A stretch of 64,000 bases of DNA from Conchocele bisecta (GCA_029237695.1 CM055266.1:118519581-118583580); one strand, 5' to 3'; shown: positions 10,621 to 20,956, counted from the first letter of the stretch. Notes: generated by a model not told the origin, from the letters alone. Numbers and translations are program-made.

Positions 10621-13600
10621 AGGTACTTGGATTGCTTGGGTATCAGATGGCTCGTATCCAGTTCCCTCATTTCTGTCAGCTTGGACTTGGTGGGTGCTAC
10701 TGTCCAGCTTCTCAAGATGGTGAAGTATGATGCCTTATCGTATGCCAGCAAGAGGGATCCATCTGAAGCAAATAGTGATCGAGGAACCACACCAAACTCA
10801 TAAGTTCCAATGCACTCCTTGAGATCCAGCTCTGGTCGACTTCTTGAGATAACAATGAAGCATTGTAACAGTCCTCGCTCTTCCTTGATTTTGACCACCT
10901 TGTCTCACCCACTATCGGATTTCTGTCATTGCGTTGGCACTTTTGAATGTATTAGTTTCCTTTTGGTCATTTTGTCCCACACCGACAGTTTTCCCCTCTG
11001 TTAGGCGATTCAGTTACGAAACCTTCAAACATCTCTTGGCCAATTTCATCACGCCGAAGAATGTCGTTGGTAGCAGTGTCATTCATAACTGCTTTGGAGA
11101 GCAGGTTGTAGATCTCATCCTCATCAGCGGATTCAAATGGGTTTCCATGTTCGTTAAACACTGCACTGAGTTTGACAGCATTTTGTGTTATTCGGGAGAG
11201 CTTTCCACCTGTGAGCTCATGGTGCTGTGTCCTCTTTGCCTTGCTGCCAATGCAGTACTTCTTTTCAAAATTCATGTTGTAAGTTTGAGAGCTCAGGTGC
11301 AATGAGAAAGTATTTGTCCAGTGACTTTTCATTCTGTGTGATTCCAACTATGCCTCCAATAACTTTGAGTTCACGATTCTCTTGTTCAATCCCATGGTCT
11401 GGGCCTATTGATGTAAACCCAGCAACACCTTTGGTTTGACGCAGAAGTTCCCTTTCATGAACTCGGCCCAGATCTCGGGATGCTGCTTTTCTGTTTGTTG
11501 CATTGTAGACATATACAGTGGTAGAAGGCGCGCATAGTTCAAGTGGTCATGGGCAAAGAAGTACTTTATGAGTGATTCCAGACTCTGCATGTGCAGCAAT
11601 ATGTCTCGTTGTCTGGTGGCTCGAACAAATTGGATGATCGTCTCGAACTGCTTCATATAGTTTGCAATGAAACGCTGAATTTTATTTGCAGTGCCTTCAG
11701 ACTGTTTGATCTTTTCGAAGATGTCCCTGGATTCGAACATTTCGATTGTTTTTGTGACGGCATCTCTGAGGTTGTATCTTCTTCCTGAATCTGTATTGAT
11801 GTCTTGCTGATAGGCTTCTCCCAAAATAGTTGAGTTTGTCTTCAGGAAAGCTTCTTCATCAGGTTGAAGTTGCAGAAAGTTTTGGAAGTACAAACTGTAC
11901 AAAGCAAGCAACGTATGAGCTTCCAGTGCTCGGTACATGTGTTTCCCGTTCAGTATTTGTGTTACGGTTGTAGGTGAATAAAGTCCAGCTTCGACCCATG
12001 CTTGGTCAATACCACTCCCTTCCACATATTTACCCAATGCAGCCAGTGCCCAGAAGACGATGTGCAGCTCACCAGGTCGAAACAAGAACTGCTTCTTGAT
12101 GTCCTCGCGCTCCATCCACAACTTCATGGCCATGTCGTATAGTTGAAGATCAAGAGTCATGACTGTGATAGATTCTGGTCCCATGGCATGAGTGGCGATA
12201 GCACGTGCTCTCATCAGACCTGTGAACAGGGTGTCATACTTGGTTGGCGGCAAGCGTATCAGTGGCGGTACAAGGGCAATGTTTGTCTTGGAACCAGATG
12301 GAGACAACAGAGAGTTGAAGGCGCCCCATGTTCCGGGAGAAGTAGAGTGTGATTTTACTTCTACTTCACCTTCGTTGAAGTCCAAACAGCCAATAACCCA
12401 TGCCATATCCTTCTCTTTGTTTGGCGGCTGTGCTGGACTTGCAGGAATTCAGTGTGCAAACACACTTTTTGTTTGTTGGTATTGGTTTGTCACATGATAA
12501 GATTTCACATGGAACAGCCTCGTCCAATGTTTGAGACCTTGATGATCGATCAATATTAAGGGGTGTTACTGGGGATGAGTCAGATGCAGTTTGATATATA
12601 GCGGTGGCAGTGCCATGGAGTGTGTTCATACCACTAGGCTGGATTCGAGAAAATCTATGTTGTCCAGTGCAAACCAAACAAACATGTCGTTAACAAGCCA
12701 AGGTGGTCGATAAATTTCTTCCATCGATTTCATCCTTTCAAGAACAGCGTTTGCGACGGCAGTCTCTATTTGCATTACCTTGTTGTACGGGACAGTAAGG
12801 TGTAGTTTGCCTAATGTCTCCACAAGCACCTTGGACCTGGTCTTTTTGTGCACATCCAGAGCTAAGCCGACACTAAGGGGAGTTTCAGTGCGGTGTTTGA
12901 AAGTGGCATCTTCTTGTTTTGTTTCATATGTGACCTGCCGATCAGACTTGTATGCACACACGAAATGTTGCGCCAGGACAGATGCACTCTGGTTCATAGA
13001 TTCGGCCCTGGTGATTGTTTTAACCTGATGTAAACCTTGGATAGCATGTTTGCAGAAGAGGTGAAGCAAAGCAGGTGGTTCATAATTATCAAATGTTCCT
13101 TCGAATTTCCACGGGGTTGCGCTTGAAATGTCTCTTCTCAGGATTTTGGCTGCTTTCAGAAGGACTTTCACATCTTCTCTGAGGTCGTTTGTATCGGTGG
13201 CCAACGCACCAGCTATCAGGTTTCCTTGGCTTTTGTAGAAAGTACCTGTTCAGGTTTGGTTTTGTCTGGAGGCCTTGTGAAGTGAACATCAGCGATATTG
13301 TCCATAATCAGTTGCTTTAAATATGGTTTGTATCGCGGATTGTCAGGTAAAGGGAACGCATTGGATTCTAGCAAACCAACATATGATCGTTCAATGTCGT
13401 TCATATTCAAAGCTGAACTGTTAGATGGGTCATTGATTTCAGTTTCCACCATGTCGAGCATCTCCAGGTCGGACACTAACTGTGCAAAATTAGCTTGCTG
13501 TTTTGGGGGTCTGTTAGTTTTTTCTATGTCTCGCTTTGCATGGCTTAGGCATAGAAGGTGATACTTTATGTCCTCGGCAACTGCTGTGAGAAGATCCGAT

Positions 13601-14180
13601 GAACCTACTACATTGCCCATCTGACTTTCAAAGTTCTCTGTCTGTTTGTTGGCCAATGACTTTCAGCTGAGCTCCCATGTTTTCAGTTGTGACGTTGTGC
13701 AATTTGTCTGATTTGACTTCTTGACAAATGACGCACATCTCCTTGTCGAATGTCTGACTTCTGGTAGATCGCTGTGATGTGGAAGCACTTGTAGATGCAT
13801 CATCATATTTGGGCGGTCGTCCTTTCGTTTTCTGTTTTACATCACTGATGCTGCCTGTCGCTTGTCCTTTCTCATATCTGGTTTTGGCTCGGTCAATGCA
13901 TGTTTTATGTGTGAGATCCTTATAACATGTCTTGTGGTATGAAACACCATTCTGTAACAGTTCATCGGCAGACAAACCTTGTATGCGATTCTTTAACGCA
14001 GAGAATTCTCTTTCCCAATATGACCATCGAACACCAGTTGTTGTAATTAGTTTTCTCTACTGAAGGCAACGAAGGATGAAGCACATAGTTTGAATAATCG
14101 GTTTGCTTGCTGCTCAACTGGCAGATAAAGCATAGTTCAAAGTCCACCGTTTTTGACTTCTTGTTAGACGACGACTCCAT
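9307..14180 (-). pseudogene. Academ-like transposase: zinc finger, DDE, PIN/FEN-like nuclease, Cys cluster
   Basis: This is a single intronless minus-strand gene of about 4.9 kb, broken by at least eight frame changes. Open segments: 14180-13962, 13975-13628, 13656-13216, 13204-12626, 12677-12366, 12406-11405, 11347-10967, 10898-10557 and 10620-9307; neighbours overlap or abut, so there are no introns. The order is: CFICQ, YHKTCYKDL and CVICQ (zinc ligands); a region with 'ALDNIDF' then 'NTLHGTATAIYQ'; 'TVMTLDLQLYDMA'; 'HLNYAR'; 'IGPDHGIEQENR'. The last segment (437 aa) carries acidic motifs IIIDAMA (D25), VFDRY (D68), EEADT (163-167), SPDTDV (188-190), a hairpin-like 'ALTGSDMSGRFAGRTK' and a Cys cluster at residues 392-422. 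Likely catalytic acids are Asp 12662-12664, Asp 12149-12151 and Glu 11385-11387 (inference). Homologous proteins are common in cnidarians and bivalves, usually left unnamed. It would cut and paste the element. This copy is not intact. Confidence 0.8.
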
Positions 14181-14243
14181 TTTTGTTAATCTAATGTCTC
14201 TAAGCTATTGTAAGTACTCTGGGGGTGAATTACAATAGATACA

Positions 14244-14422
14244 AATGATGGCGGGGTTGAAAAGTTAACAACACCAAGCCAATATAGATTAGATGGCCAG
14301 AAGTGGTAGCGAAAAAATGATGGCGGAGTTGTCAACTCAACAACACCAAGCCAATATATAATAGATGGCCAGAGTGGTAGCGCAAAAATGATGGCGGTGT
14401 TGGAAAATCAACAACACCAGGT
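14244..14422. repeat. About 72-bp direct repeats upstream of the Academ-like gene
   Basis: 'atgatggcgg' begins units near 14244, 14317 and 14389. The units share 'caacaccaagccaatata' and 'tagatggccaga' plus 'gtggtagcg'. They lie 60-240 bp upstream of the minus-strand start codon at 14180, where a promoter or transposase-binding array would be expected. The third unit is truncated and runs into a 24-G homopolymer (14431-14454). Confidence 0.85.
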
Positions 14423-15106
14423 GATACATAGGGGGGGGGGGGGGGGGGGGGGGGCGTCAGGACAAAGAAAAGGGAACTAATGGACCATCAGAGGTTGGGA
14501 ATTTTAATAATAACCAAAAAAATCACCTGTTCGGGAATTAACTACGTCCACCGAAGGGAGATAATTTATACGGGAACATGACGGAAAGGTGTTTTCCTCA
14601 CACTATGTTATCATGGTTCATGGTTGCTGTGGGTACTTGCAGCCTGCAAAATAAGAACATACTATATATGTACACCATATAATGGACAAGTGAAGTGGAA
14701 CCTTAACCTACAGCAAGCAAACGGCCGATGACTGGACTCAATCGTCAATTTTATGGCGATGTTGTAAATATAAAGGCAGGCTCTATCTGAAATCGTGTAA
14801 AATAAACATATAGTAGTCAGGTCGCAGTTATTGTTACTATAGCCACCTTTATATACAAGTTCTAAGCAGTACATGCTACAAGAAAATATATATAAACCAC
14901 ATTATGTTAATTTTAGTGTTAAATTTAGGCCGTTTTGCTATGGTGGCGGCCATCTTGGATTTCAGGTCGTTAGAATGCTCAGAAAAAATGCCACCCTAAT
15001 TTTTTATTTTATTTGTAGTATCATCTAACAAAATCAAGTGAGTTTTTGCTTTTACCAAAAAAAAAACACGAATCTTTTGTTCATGACAAATGTGCCTATA
15101 CTATGT

Positions 15107-15638
15107 GTGTACATTACCATAACTATCATATGCATATATACTGAAATGATTTAAAAACGCAACACGGTAGTAAACATGTAAACAAGGGTTATTATGAGGA
15201 CAAATAAGCAATTCATGATTTATCTAAATAACTTGAAATCCATACATAAGTCATGTGGTACAATGCAGTCACATGGGTAATCACATCGGCAGCGGCGCCG
15301 GAAGCATAAGATTGGTCTGGCGAATCTACTGGATCTGCCCACCTAAAGTGTATGTTGTTACCACTCAGTAGAACCGTCTCGCCGAGACGGTTCAACCGAG
15401 TGGTAACAACATACACTTTTATGAAAAATGAGAAACATTGCAGAAAAAATATTAACATTCCTGACATTATTATTTGGTATAGATGAATTCCGAATATTTC
15501 CATAAAAACATAGTTTTGTCACAAGTATTGGTCCTGCAGTTGCCGGACCTGTTCCGACGCCCCTGATAGGGCTGTCCAACGACATGTCTAGCTCATTGTT
15601 GCGTTTTTAAATTGTTTCAGTATAGATACCCAGGTCCT
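15107..15638 (+). repeat. Right-hand part of duplicated unit, copy 1
   Basis: It matches 18528-19058 almost base for base (differences include 'cctgcag' versus 'ccgacag' and 'tgtctag' versus 'tgtccag'). It contains a fold-back family B hairpin at 15344-15421 but no gene. Open frames on the minus strand (for example 15213-15503) occur in both copies only because the copies are near identical. Confidence 0.9.
15344..15421. repeat. Fold-back family B, near-perfect hairpin
   Basis: The arms are 'aaagtgtatgttgttaccac' continuing 'tcagtagaaccgtctcg' and the complement with only two mismatches; the centre is 'ctcgccgag'. The same hairpin lies in the duplicate at 18766-18842. Confidence 0.9.
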
Positions 15639-15859
15639 GGGAGCCGTTTCACTAAACTGTTTCACTAAACTTTGTACGAATAAAATGTGTGTACCGTATT
15701 TACCCTATGTATTGGGACAGTAAAAAATAAATAAAATTCTACATGTCCCAATACATAATATAAAATAAATTAATTTTTAGCTCGACTATTCGAAGAATAA
15801 GTAGAGCTTATGTTGTCACCCCGGCGTCGGCGTGGCGTCGGCGTCGGCGTCACCGTCAC

Positions 15860-16920
15860 GCCTTGGTTAAGGTTTTTAGTCAAGCTTGTATATGGAATAC
15901 TACTGGCCCTACACCCACCATACTTGGGACAACTTCATCTCCTAGTGATGTACATCAATAACCCCTGATCTATATTTCACCTTGACCTACATTTCCTCTT
16001 GAATTACTTGGTTAATTCCCCTTGGTTAAGGTTTTTAGTCAACCTTGGTTAAGGTTTTTTTTTTCAAGCTTGTAGTGAAAATACTATTGTGCATCCAGAC
16101 ACCATACTTCGACAACCTTTTCTCATAAGGTAGTTACATCAATTAAAACCCCTGATCTTATATTTGACCTTCACCTACATTTTCCTCTTCAATCACTTAC
16201 TTAATTCCTTTGGTTTAAGGTTTTAGTCAACCTTCAATAAATGGAATACTACTGGCCATTACACCCACCATACTTGGACAACTTCATCTCATAGTGATGT
16301 ACATTCAACAACCCCTGATCTATATTTGACCTTTGACCTACATTTCCTCTTGAATTACTTAATTCCCCTTGGTTAACGTTTTTTAGTCAAGCTTGTAGAT
16401 GGAATACTCTGGCCCTACACCAACCATACTTGACAACTTTATCTCCCTAGTGATGTACATCAACAACCCCTGACCTATATTTGACTTGACCTACATTTAA
16501 CCCTTGAATTACTTACTTAATTCCCCTTGGTTAAGGTTTTTTACTCGAACCTTGGTTAAGCTTTTTACTCGAGCTTGTACATGGAATACTATTGTGCATA
16601 CAGACACCATAATTTGGACAACCTTTTCTCATAGTGATTGTACATCAATAACCCCTGATCTATATTTGACCTTCACCTACATTTAACCTTGAATTACTTG
16701 GTTAATGTTTATAGTCCAAGCTTGATAAATGGAATACTTCTGGGTCTACATCAACCATACTTGGAACAACTTCATCTCCTAGTGATGTACATCAATAATC
16801 CCTGACCTATATTTTGACCTTGACCTACTTTTTATCCTTGGATTTCTTAGTTATCATCCCATTGGTTACGGTTTTTAACTCAAGCTTGTTTATATGGGAA
16901 TACTCCTGGCCTACAGCAAC
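15860..16920 (+). repeat. Tandem array, about 165-185 bp x 6
   Basis: Each unit has 'ccttggttaaggttttt', 'agtcaagcttgta', 'atggaatact', then 'gatgtacatcaataacccct' and 'gacctacattt'. Copies are diverged by indels. The array lies inside the HINE-type element. Confidence 0.85.
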
Positions 16921-16924
16921 CATA

Positions 16925-17565
16925 CTTGGCAAAACCACGCACCTACGTCCAAGGTCAAGTCACTGTTGAAGGTCAAAACCTATCGAAATTCCCTTCCGCT
17001 CTATATCTTCTACAACCGAAATGCATGGATTATCAAATGCTTGGCACAAATGTTTCTCATGATGAGAAGGTGTGGTCGCGATCAAATAAACCCACGCCAC
17101 CACCTACGTCCCAAGGTCAAGGTCACAGTTGAATGTCAAAGGTCAAACCTATTGAAAAATTCCCTTCCGCTCTATATCTTCTACACCGATGCATGGATTA
17201 TCAAATGGCTTGGCACAAATGTTTCTCAGATGAGAAGGTGTGTCGCATCAATAAAAACCACGCCACCCTACGTCCAAGGTCAAGGTCATAGTTGAAGGTC
17301 AAAGGTCAAACCTATTGAAATTCCCTTCCCGCTCTATATCTTCTACAACCGATGCATGGATAATCAAATGCCTTGGCACAAATGTTTCTCAGGATGAGAA
17401 GGTGTGTCTCGATCAATAACCAATGCACCTACGTCCAAGGTCAAGGTCATAGTTGAAGGTCAAAGGTCAAACCTATTGAAATCCCTTCCGCTCATATCTT
17501 CTACAAACCGATGCATGGATTAATCACACTATGCCCAGGGTCAAGGTCACAGACTTGATGCGTTT
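16925..17565 (+). repeat. Second tandem array, about 150-165 bp x 4
   Basis: Units share 'acctacgtccaaggtcaagg', 'gaaggtcaaaggtcaaacct', 'ttcccttccgctctatatc' and 'cgatgcatggattatcaaat'. It follows directly on the first array in the same element. The open frames through it (for example 16894-17295) are repeat shadows. Confidence 0.85.
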
Positions 17566-18353
17566 GAAACCTTAAACGCTTGGCTAAATGGCTATAATAA
17601 AAAAAATGCCTCATTTTCTTTGGCTGCCAGTGGGGGGTATTCGTGTGCCGACAGGCCACATTCTAGTTTCCCTTGGTTAATGTTTATTTTTTTAGTCAAC
17701 CTGTTAAGGTTTTTATGCATGGGCCGCAGGGGCCGCAGACCACCTATCTTTGTGCAAGCTATGTGTACATCGACAACCTCGTAGTCGAGCTATAAGCTGT
17801 TCTCCTACAGCTCTTGTTGTTTTTTTTGGTGTCCCAATTATTAATATTGAAAGTTGTATCCTCGAAATTGTGAAATTGCTATAAATCGGTACAATAACAG
17901 TTTTGAATTTAATTATTTTTCCGTTCTAAGCATGTCGCCCTTTTTTATGATCGGAAAATACCCCGAACTATATGTTACGGAAATTGCCGAGTGCGCAAAT
18001 GAAACAATTTAATTTCCAAATTAAAAAAGTATTATCTCGACCAAACTGCGAATGTAGAGTGATTTGATGATTGCAGTGTGATATATATGAAGACATAGTG
18101 TGATATATAGTCGGCCGACAAATTGTACAAATTGTACATGTACTTAAAATGAGACCAGTGTAACGTCCAAGATTGAAATTTACAGACGATCTTAAATTTG
18201 CACTTACGAACATTTTAGTCGTAAGAAGTTTAGTGAAACGGGCCCCAGATGTCTGAGCTTTTATGTTTTGGACCAATGCACATGCTGATGATCATGATAC
18301 AATTCATTGAAACAATCGGATTCAACTGTAAATTATGTTTTCAAGTAATTATG

Positions 18354-19411
18354 AATTTTGGGAATGTTGTATTAAAGCAAATGCACTACATGTACATGTA
18401 TTTGGAAATGGAACATGTTTATTTTTATTCACCTCCAGTTGTTTTCAGGAAAAATTAAATTCCAGGTAAATTGTGAGATTATACTAGGATTATGTGGTTA
18501 GTATTATGTACATTTGATTTGACATGTGTGTACATTACCATAACTATCATATGCATATATACTGAAATGATTTAAAAACGCAACACGGTAGTAAACATGT
18601 AAACAAGGGTTATTATGAGGACAAATAAGCAATTCATGATTTATCTAAATAACTTGAAATCCATACATAAGTCATGTGGTACAATGCAGTCACATGGGTA
18701 ATCACATCGGCAGCGGCGCCGGAAGCATAAGATTGGTCTGGCGAATCTACTGGATCTGCCCACCTAAAGTGTATGTTGTTACCACTCAGTAGAACCGTCT
18801 CGCCGAGACGGTTCAACCGAGTGGTAACAACATACACTTTTATGAAAAATGAGAAACATTGCAGAAAAAATATTAACATTCCTGACATTATTATTTGGTA
18901 TAGATGAATTCCGAATATTTCCATAAAAACATAGTTTTGTCACAAGTATTGGTCCGACAGTTGCCGGACCTGTTCCGACGCCCCTGATAGGGCTGTCCAA
19001 CGACATGTCCAGCTCATTGTTGCGTTTTTAAATTGTTTCAGTATAGATACCCAGGTCCTGGGAGCCGTTTCACTGAACTTCGTACGAATAAAATGTTCGT
19101 AAGTGCAAAATTATGATAGTCTGTAAATTTCACATTAACATTGTTTTCTTGTAAATAATTATTGGATTTACATTTATTGAGCATAGGCTGCATATGCAGC
19201 CTATGCTCAATAAATGTAAATCCATAAATTGAAATTTACAGACGATCTTAAATTTGCACTTGCGAACATTTTAGTCGTAAGAAGTTTAGTGAAACGGGCC
19301 CCAGATGTCTGAGCTTTTATGTTTTGGACCAATGCACATGCTGATGATCATGATACAATTCATTGAAACAATCGGATTCAACTGTAAATTATGTTTTCAA
19401 GTAATTATGAA
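18354..19411 (+). repeat. Second, uninterrupted copy of the 1.06-kb duplicated unit (contains the Academ empty site)
   Basis: It runs from 'aattttgggaatgttg' to 'caagtaattatga'. The Academ-like target TGT is at 18525-18527 in 'gacatgtgtgtacatt'. The unit holds fold-back B (18766-18842) and a complete MITE E (19059-19302). After 19411 the sequence diverges from anything near copy 1. Confidence 0.92.
19059..19302. repeat. MITE family E, complete copy with a 62-bp perfect palindrome
   Basis: The ends are inverted versions of 'cgtttcactaaacttcttac' and its inward continuation to 'gtctgtaaatttca'. The centre, 19163-19224, is a perfect 62-bp palindrome around 'ggctgcatatgcagcc'. Similarity to the interrupted copy 15639-18254 fixes the boundaries. 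Confidence 0.9.
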
Positions 19412-19827
19412 GGTTTTCTTGACTGATCTTTGCAGCCAGTGATCAGACTGCAATAAGACAATAAGATTGTATGCATGTATGTACCGATTGTGAGATAGCA
19501 TCTCATTAAATTTATTGTAAAATAATTTATAATTCAGGGAATATACACGATGCACTTGTATTGAAAAGCAAAAATAACCAAATTTAACATTGTGAATGTT
19601 ATCACTAACGTAGTCGATGGATGGCGTAGTATCAAAACAAATTTGTCATACGACTACATCCGCAGGAAATAGGACTGCTATTGTTAGCAAAACTAGCATT
19701 GTAAACACTAGTTATTTTTGCCATAATATTTTTTTCTTTTTCCATGTCACCCATAGTTATAAAAGCCGATCCAAATGTACTGTGAAATTCTCTTTTACCA
19801 ACCGTTTTGCTCGCATTCCATCCACAT
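19412..19827. other. Non-coding, no feature recognised
   Basis: AT-rich sequence without a recognisable gene or repeat. Short open frames at 19617-19892 run into MITE A and have no conserved content. Confidence 0.4.
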
Positions 19828-20141
19828 CTGTAGCCTATTTCATCAACATTGCAAAGCATACTTTACTAGCAAAGTATACTTTGAGGGAGTAATCATTTAT
19901 TTTTCCTGAAATGCATTATTTCATATAGAACTAACAAATGCATATATTTCATGATTAAAAGTATGCAGAATTATTATACTGAATTTATTACATTATCACA
20001 GCACAGCCAAATTGGCTGTGATAATGTAATAAATTCAGTATAATAAAAATTAATAAATTTATCATAAAATTGGAAATTTCTCCCTCAAAGTATACTTTGC
20101 TACTAAAGTATACTTTGCAATGTTGATGAAATAGGCTACTG
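19828..20141. repeat. Palindromic MITE, family A, copy 2
   Basis: The ends 'ctgtagcctatttcatcaac' and 'gatgaaataggctactg' are inverted. The hairpin centre has 'cagccaaattggctg'. It differs from copies 1 and 3 mainly at the loop and by scattered substitutions. Confidence 0.92.
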
Positions 20142-20362
20142 ATCAGCCTGCATATCGACAGGGCTAGCATACATGTACCATCCACATCTGATCTTTAACC
20201 CATTTCTTTGAGAATACACCTTTACAGGTATGAAATTTATTAAATATTTCATTATTATTTTAGTTATTTCTCAATGAAAGTATATGAGACGGTTCAAATG
20301 GTGGACATATACTTCTGAACACATAGAAGGAAATATTTAGGATTTTCTGCAAACATAATGAC

Positions 20363-20478
20363 ATTTATCCCGTCAACACGTATGTGCCGTGAAACACGGT
20401 GCCGTGAAACATTTTTGATATCCAGTCAATACCATTTTTGTATTTTACAGCTATTTGTAGGTGTTGACGGGATAAATA
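20363..20478. repeat. MITE family F (116 bp)
   Basis: Inverted ends 'atttatcccgtcaacac' and 'gtgttgacgggataaat'. Inside is a short tandem 'gtgccgtgaaaca'. A truncated copy in inverse orientation is at about 36964-37065. Confidence 0.8.
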
Positions 20479-20795
20479 GAATAGTAGGTTAGTGCCGTGA
20501 ATGGGAAAAACTATCTGGCACGGCACGGAAACGGGATGTGCTCGGCAGAGCCTCGCCCATCCCGTTTCCTGAGCCTTGCCAGATATTTTTTCCCATTCAC
20601 GGCACTAACCTACTATTCTCTATCTATTTTCCTTATTTCTGAACCAAAGTATATGTTGTGACCACCATTTGAACCGTCTCGGCGAGACGGTTCAAATGAG
20701 TGGTCACAACATATACTTCTGATGAGAAATGAAGAAATTCTTGAGCCTTGCCGGATATTTTTTCCCATTCACGGCACTAACCTACTATTCCCTAT
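20478..20795. repeat. Nested MITE G plus fold-back B composite
   Basis: MITE G has arms 'gaatagtaggttagtgccgt' plus 'gaatgggaaaaa' (20478-20512) and the inverted arm ending at 20619, around a GC-rich hairpin 'aacgggatg...catcccgtt'. A fold-back B hairpin (20643-20720) follows, then a second right arm of G at 20745-20795. Together with MITE F this ordered composite recurs inverted at 36655-37065. Confidence 0.85.
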
Positions 20796-20956
20796 ATCCT
20801 CAGCATGAAAAGGGTTAATAACCAGTGTTACTTAGATATACATGTAATATTTATGATTAGAAAATTCTATTTGTGCAATGGAAATACAATTAAAAACTAC
20901 ATTTTCCTTTTAAGCATTGATATAGTCACCTTGTTTGTACATGTACTATATTCATA

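Larger units (their letters stand above)
8696..15103 (-). mobile_element. Academ-like DNA transposon with TIRs and target duplication
   Basis: The left end reads TAGTGTAAGCACATTTG and the right end, reverse complemented, reads TAGTATAGGCACATTTG: 15 of 17 match. Similarity continues patchily for about 170 bp at both ends (8696-8866, 14935-15103), including shared 'ggtaaaagca', 'cttgattttg' and 'gaaatccaagatggc' blocks. The insertion is flanked by TGT (ATGT can also be read) at 8693-8695 and 15104-15106. The empty site is present at 18521-18535. Inside is one degraded gene (9307-14180, minus strand). Academ elements are known for 3-4 bp target duplications, termini of the YR type, a Cys-rich finger and, in one branch, an XPG-type nuclease; all of this agrees. 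The superfamily name comes from memory of these traits, not from a search. Confidence 0.8.
15778..17820 (+). mobile_element. Helentron/HINE-type non-autonomous repeat with central tandem repeats
   Basis: It begins 'ttagctcgactattcgaag' with an imperfect terminal hairpin, followed by a GC-rich 'ggcgtcggcgt' block. It ends 'aagctgttctcctacagctc' followed by 'ttgtt', a short 3' hairpin next to a T-rich terminus. The middle is two tandem arrays. There are no long inverted repeats and no coding capacity. Asymmetric ends, a 3' hairpin and a satellite core are hallmarks of Helentron-associated elements and of oyster 'pearl' elements. The class is inferred. Confidence 0.45.
15639..18254. repeat. MITE family E, copy 1, split by a 2.5-kb insertion
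   Basis: The left end at 15639-15689 ('gagccgtttcactaaact', with a 12-bp internal duplication) and the right end at about 18168-18254 ('cattttagtcgtaagaagtt' then 'agtgaaacgggcccc') are inverted copies of each other. They match the complete element at 19059-19302. Everything between about 15690 and 18167 is extra relative to that copy. Confidence 0.8.
8522..18353 (+). repeat. First copy of a 1.06-kb tandem duplication, invaded twice
   Basis: The segments 8522-8695, 15107-15689 and about 18168-18353 line up in order, at roughly 99% identity by eye, with the uninterrupted copy 18354-19411. The interruptions are the Academ-like transposon (8696-15103 plus target duplication) and a 2.5-kb stretch (about 15690-18167) inside the unit's MITE E. 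The offset between copies is constant at 9832 nt through the first block, which shows exact collinearity. Confidence 0.9.

Noticed and set aside
9307..14180. Reading the nine open segments as a multi-exon host gene
   Set aside because: Neighbouring segments overlap or abut and the protein continues through each break without a gap; there is no room for introns and no GT...AG pairs are needed. TIRs and an empty site show that it is a transposon gene.
8696..15103. Classification as Kolobok, hAT or PIF/Harbinger
   Set aside because: The target duplication is TGT/ATGT, not TTAA, 8 bp or TWA, and the protein has the XPG/PIN-like and Cys-rich parts expected of Academ.
15213..15503. 96-codon frame repeated exactly at 18634-18924 as a duplicated gene
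   Set aside because: Identity comes from the 1.06-kb duplication; the frame crosses the fold-back B hairpin and has no recognisable domain.
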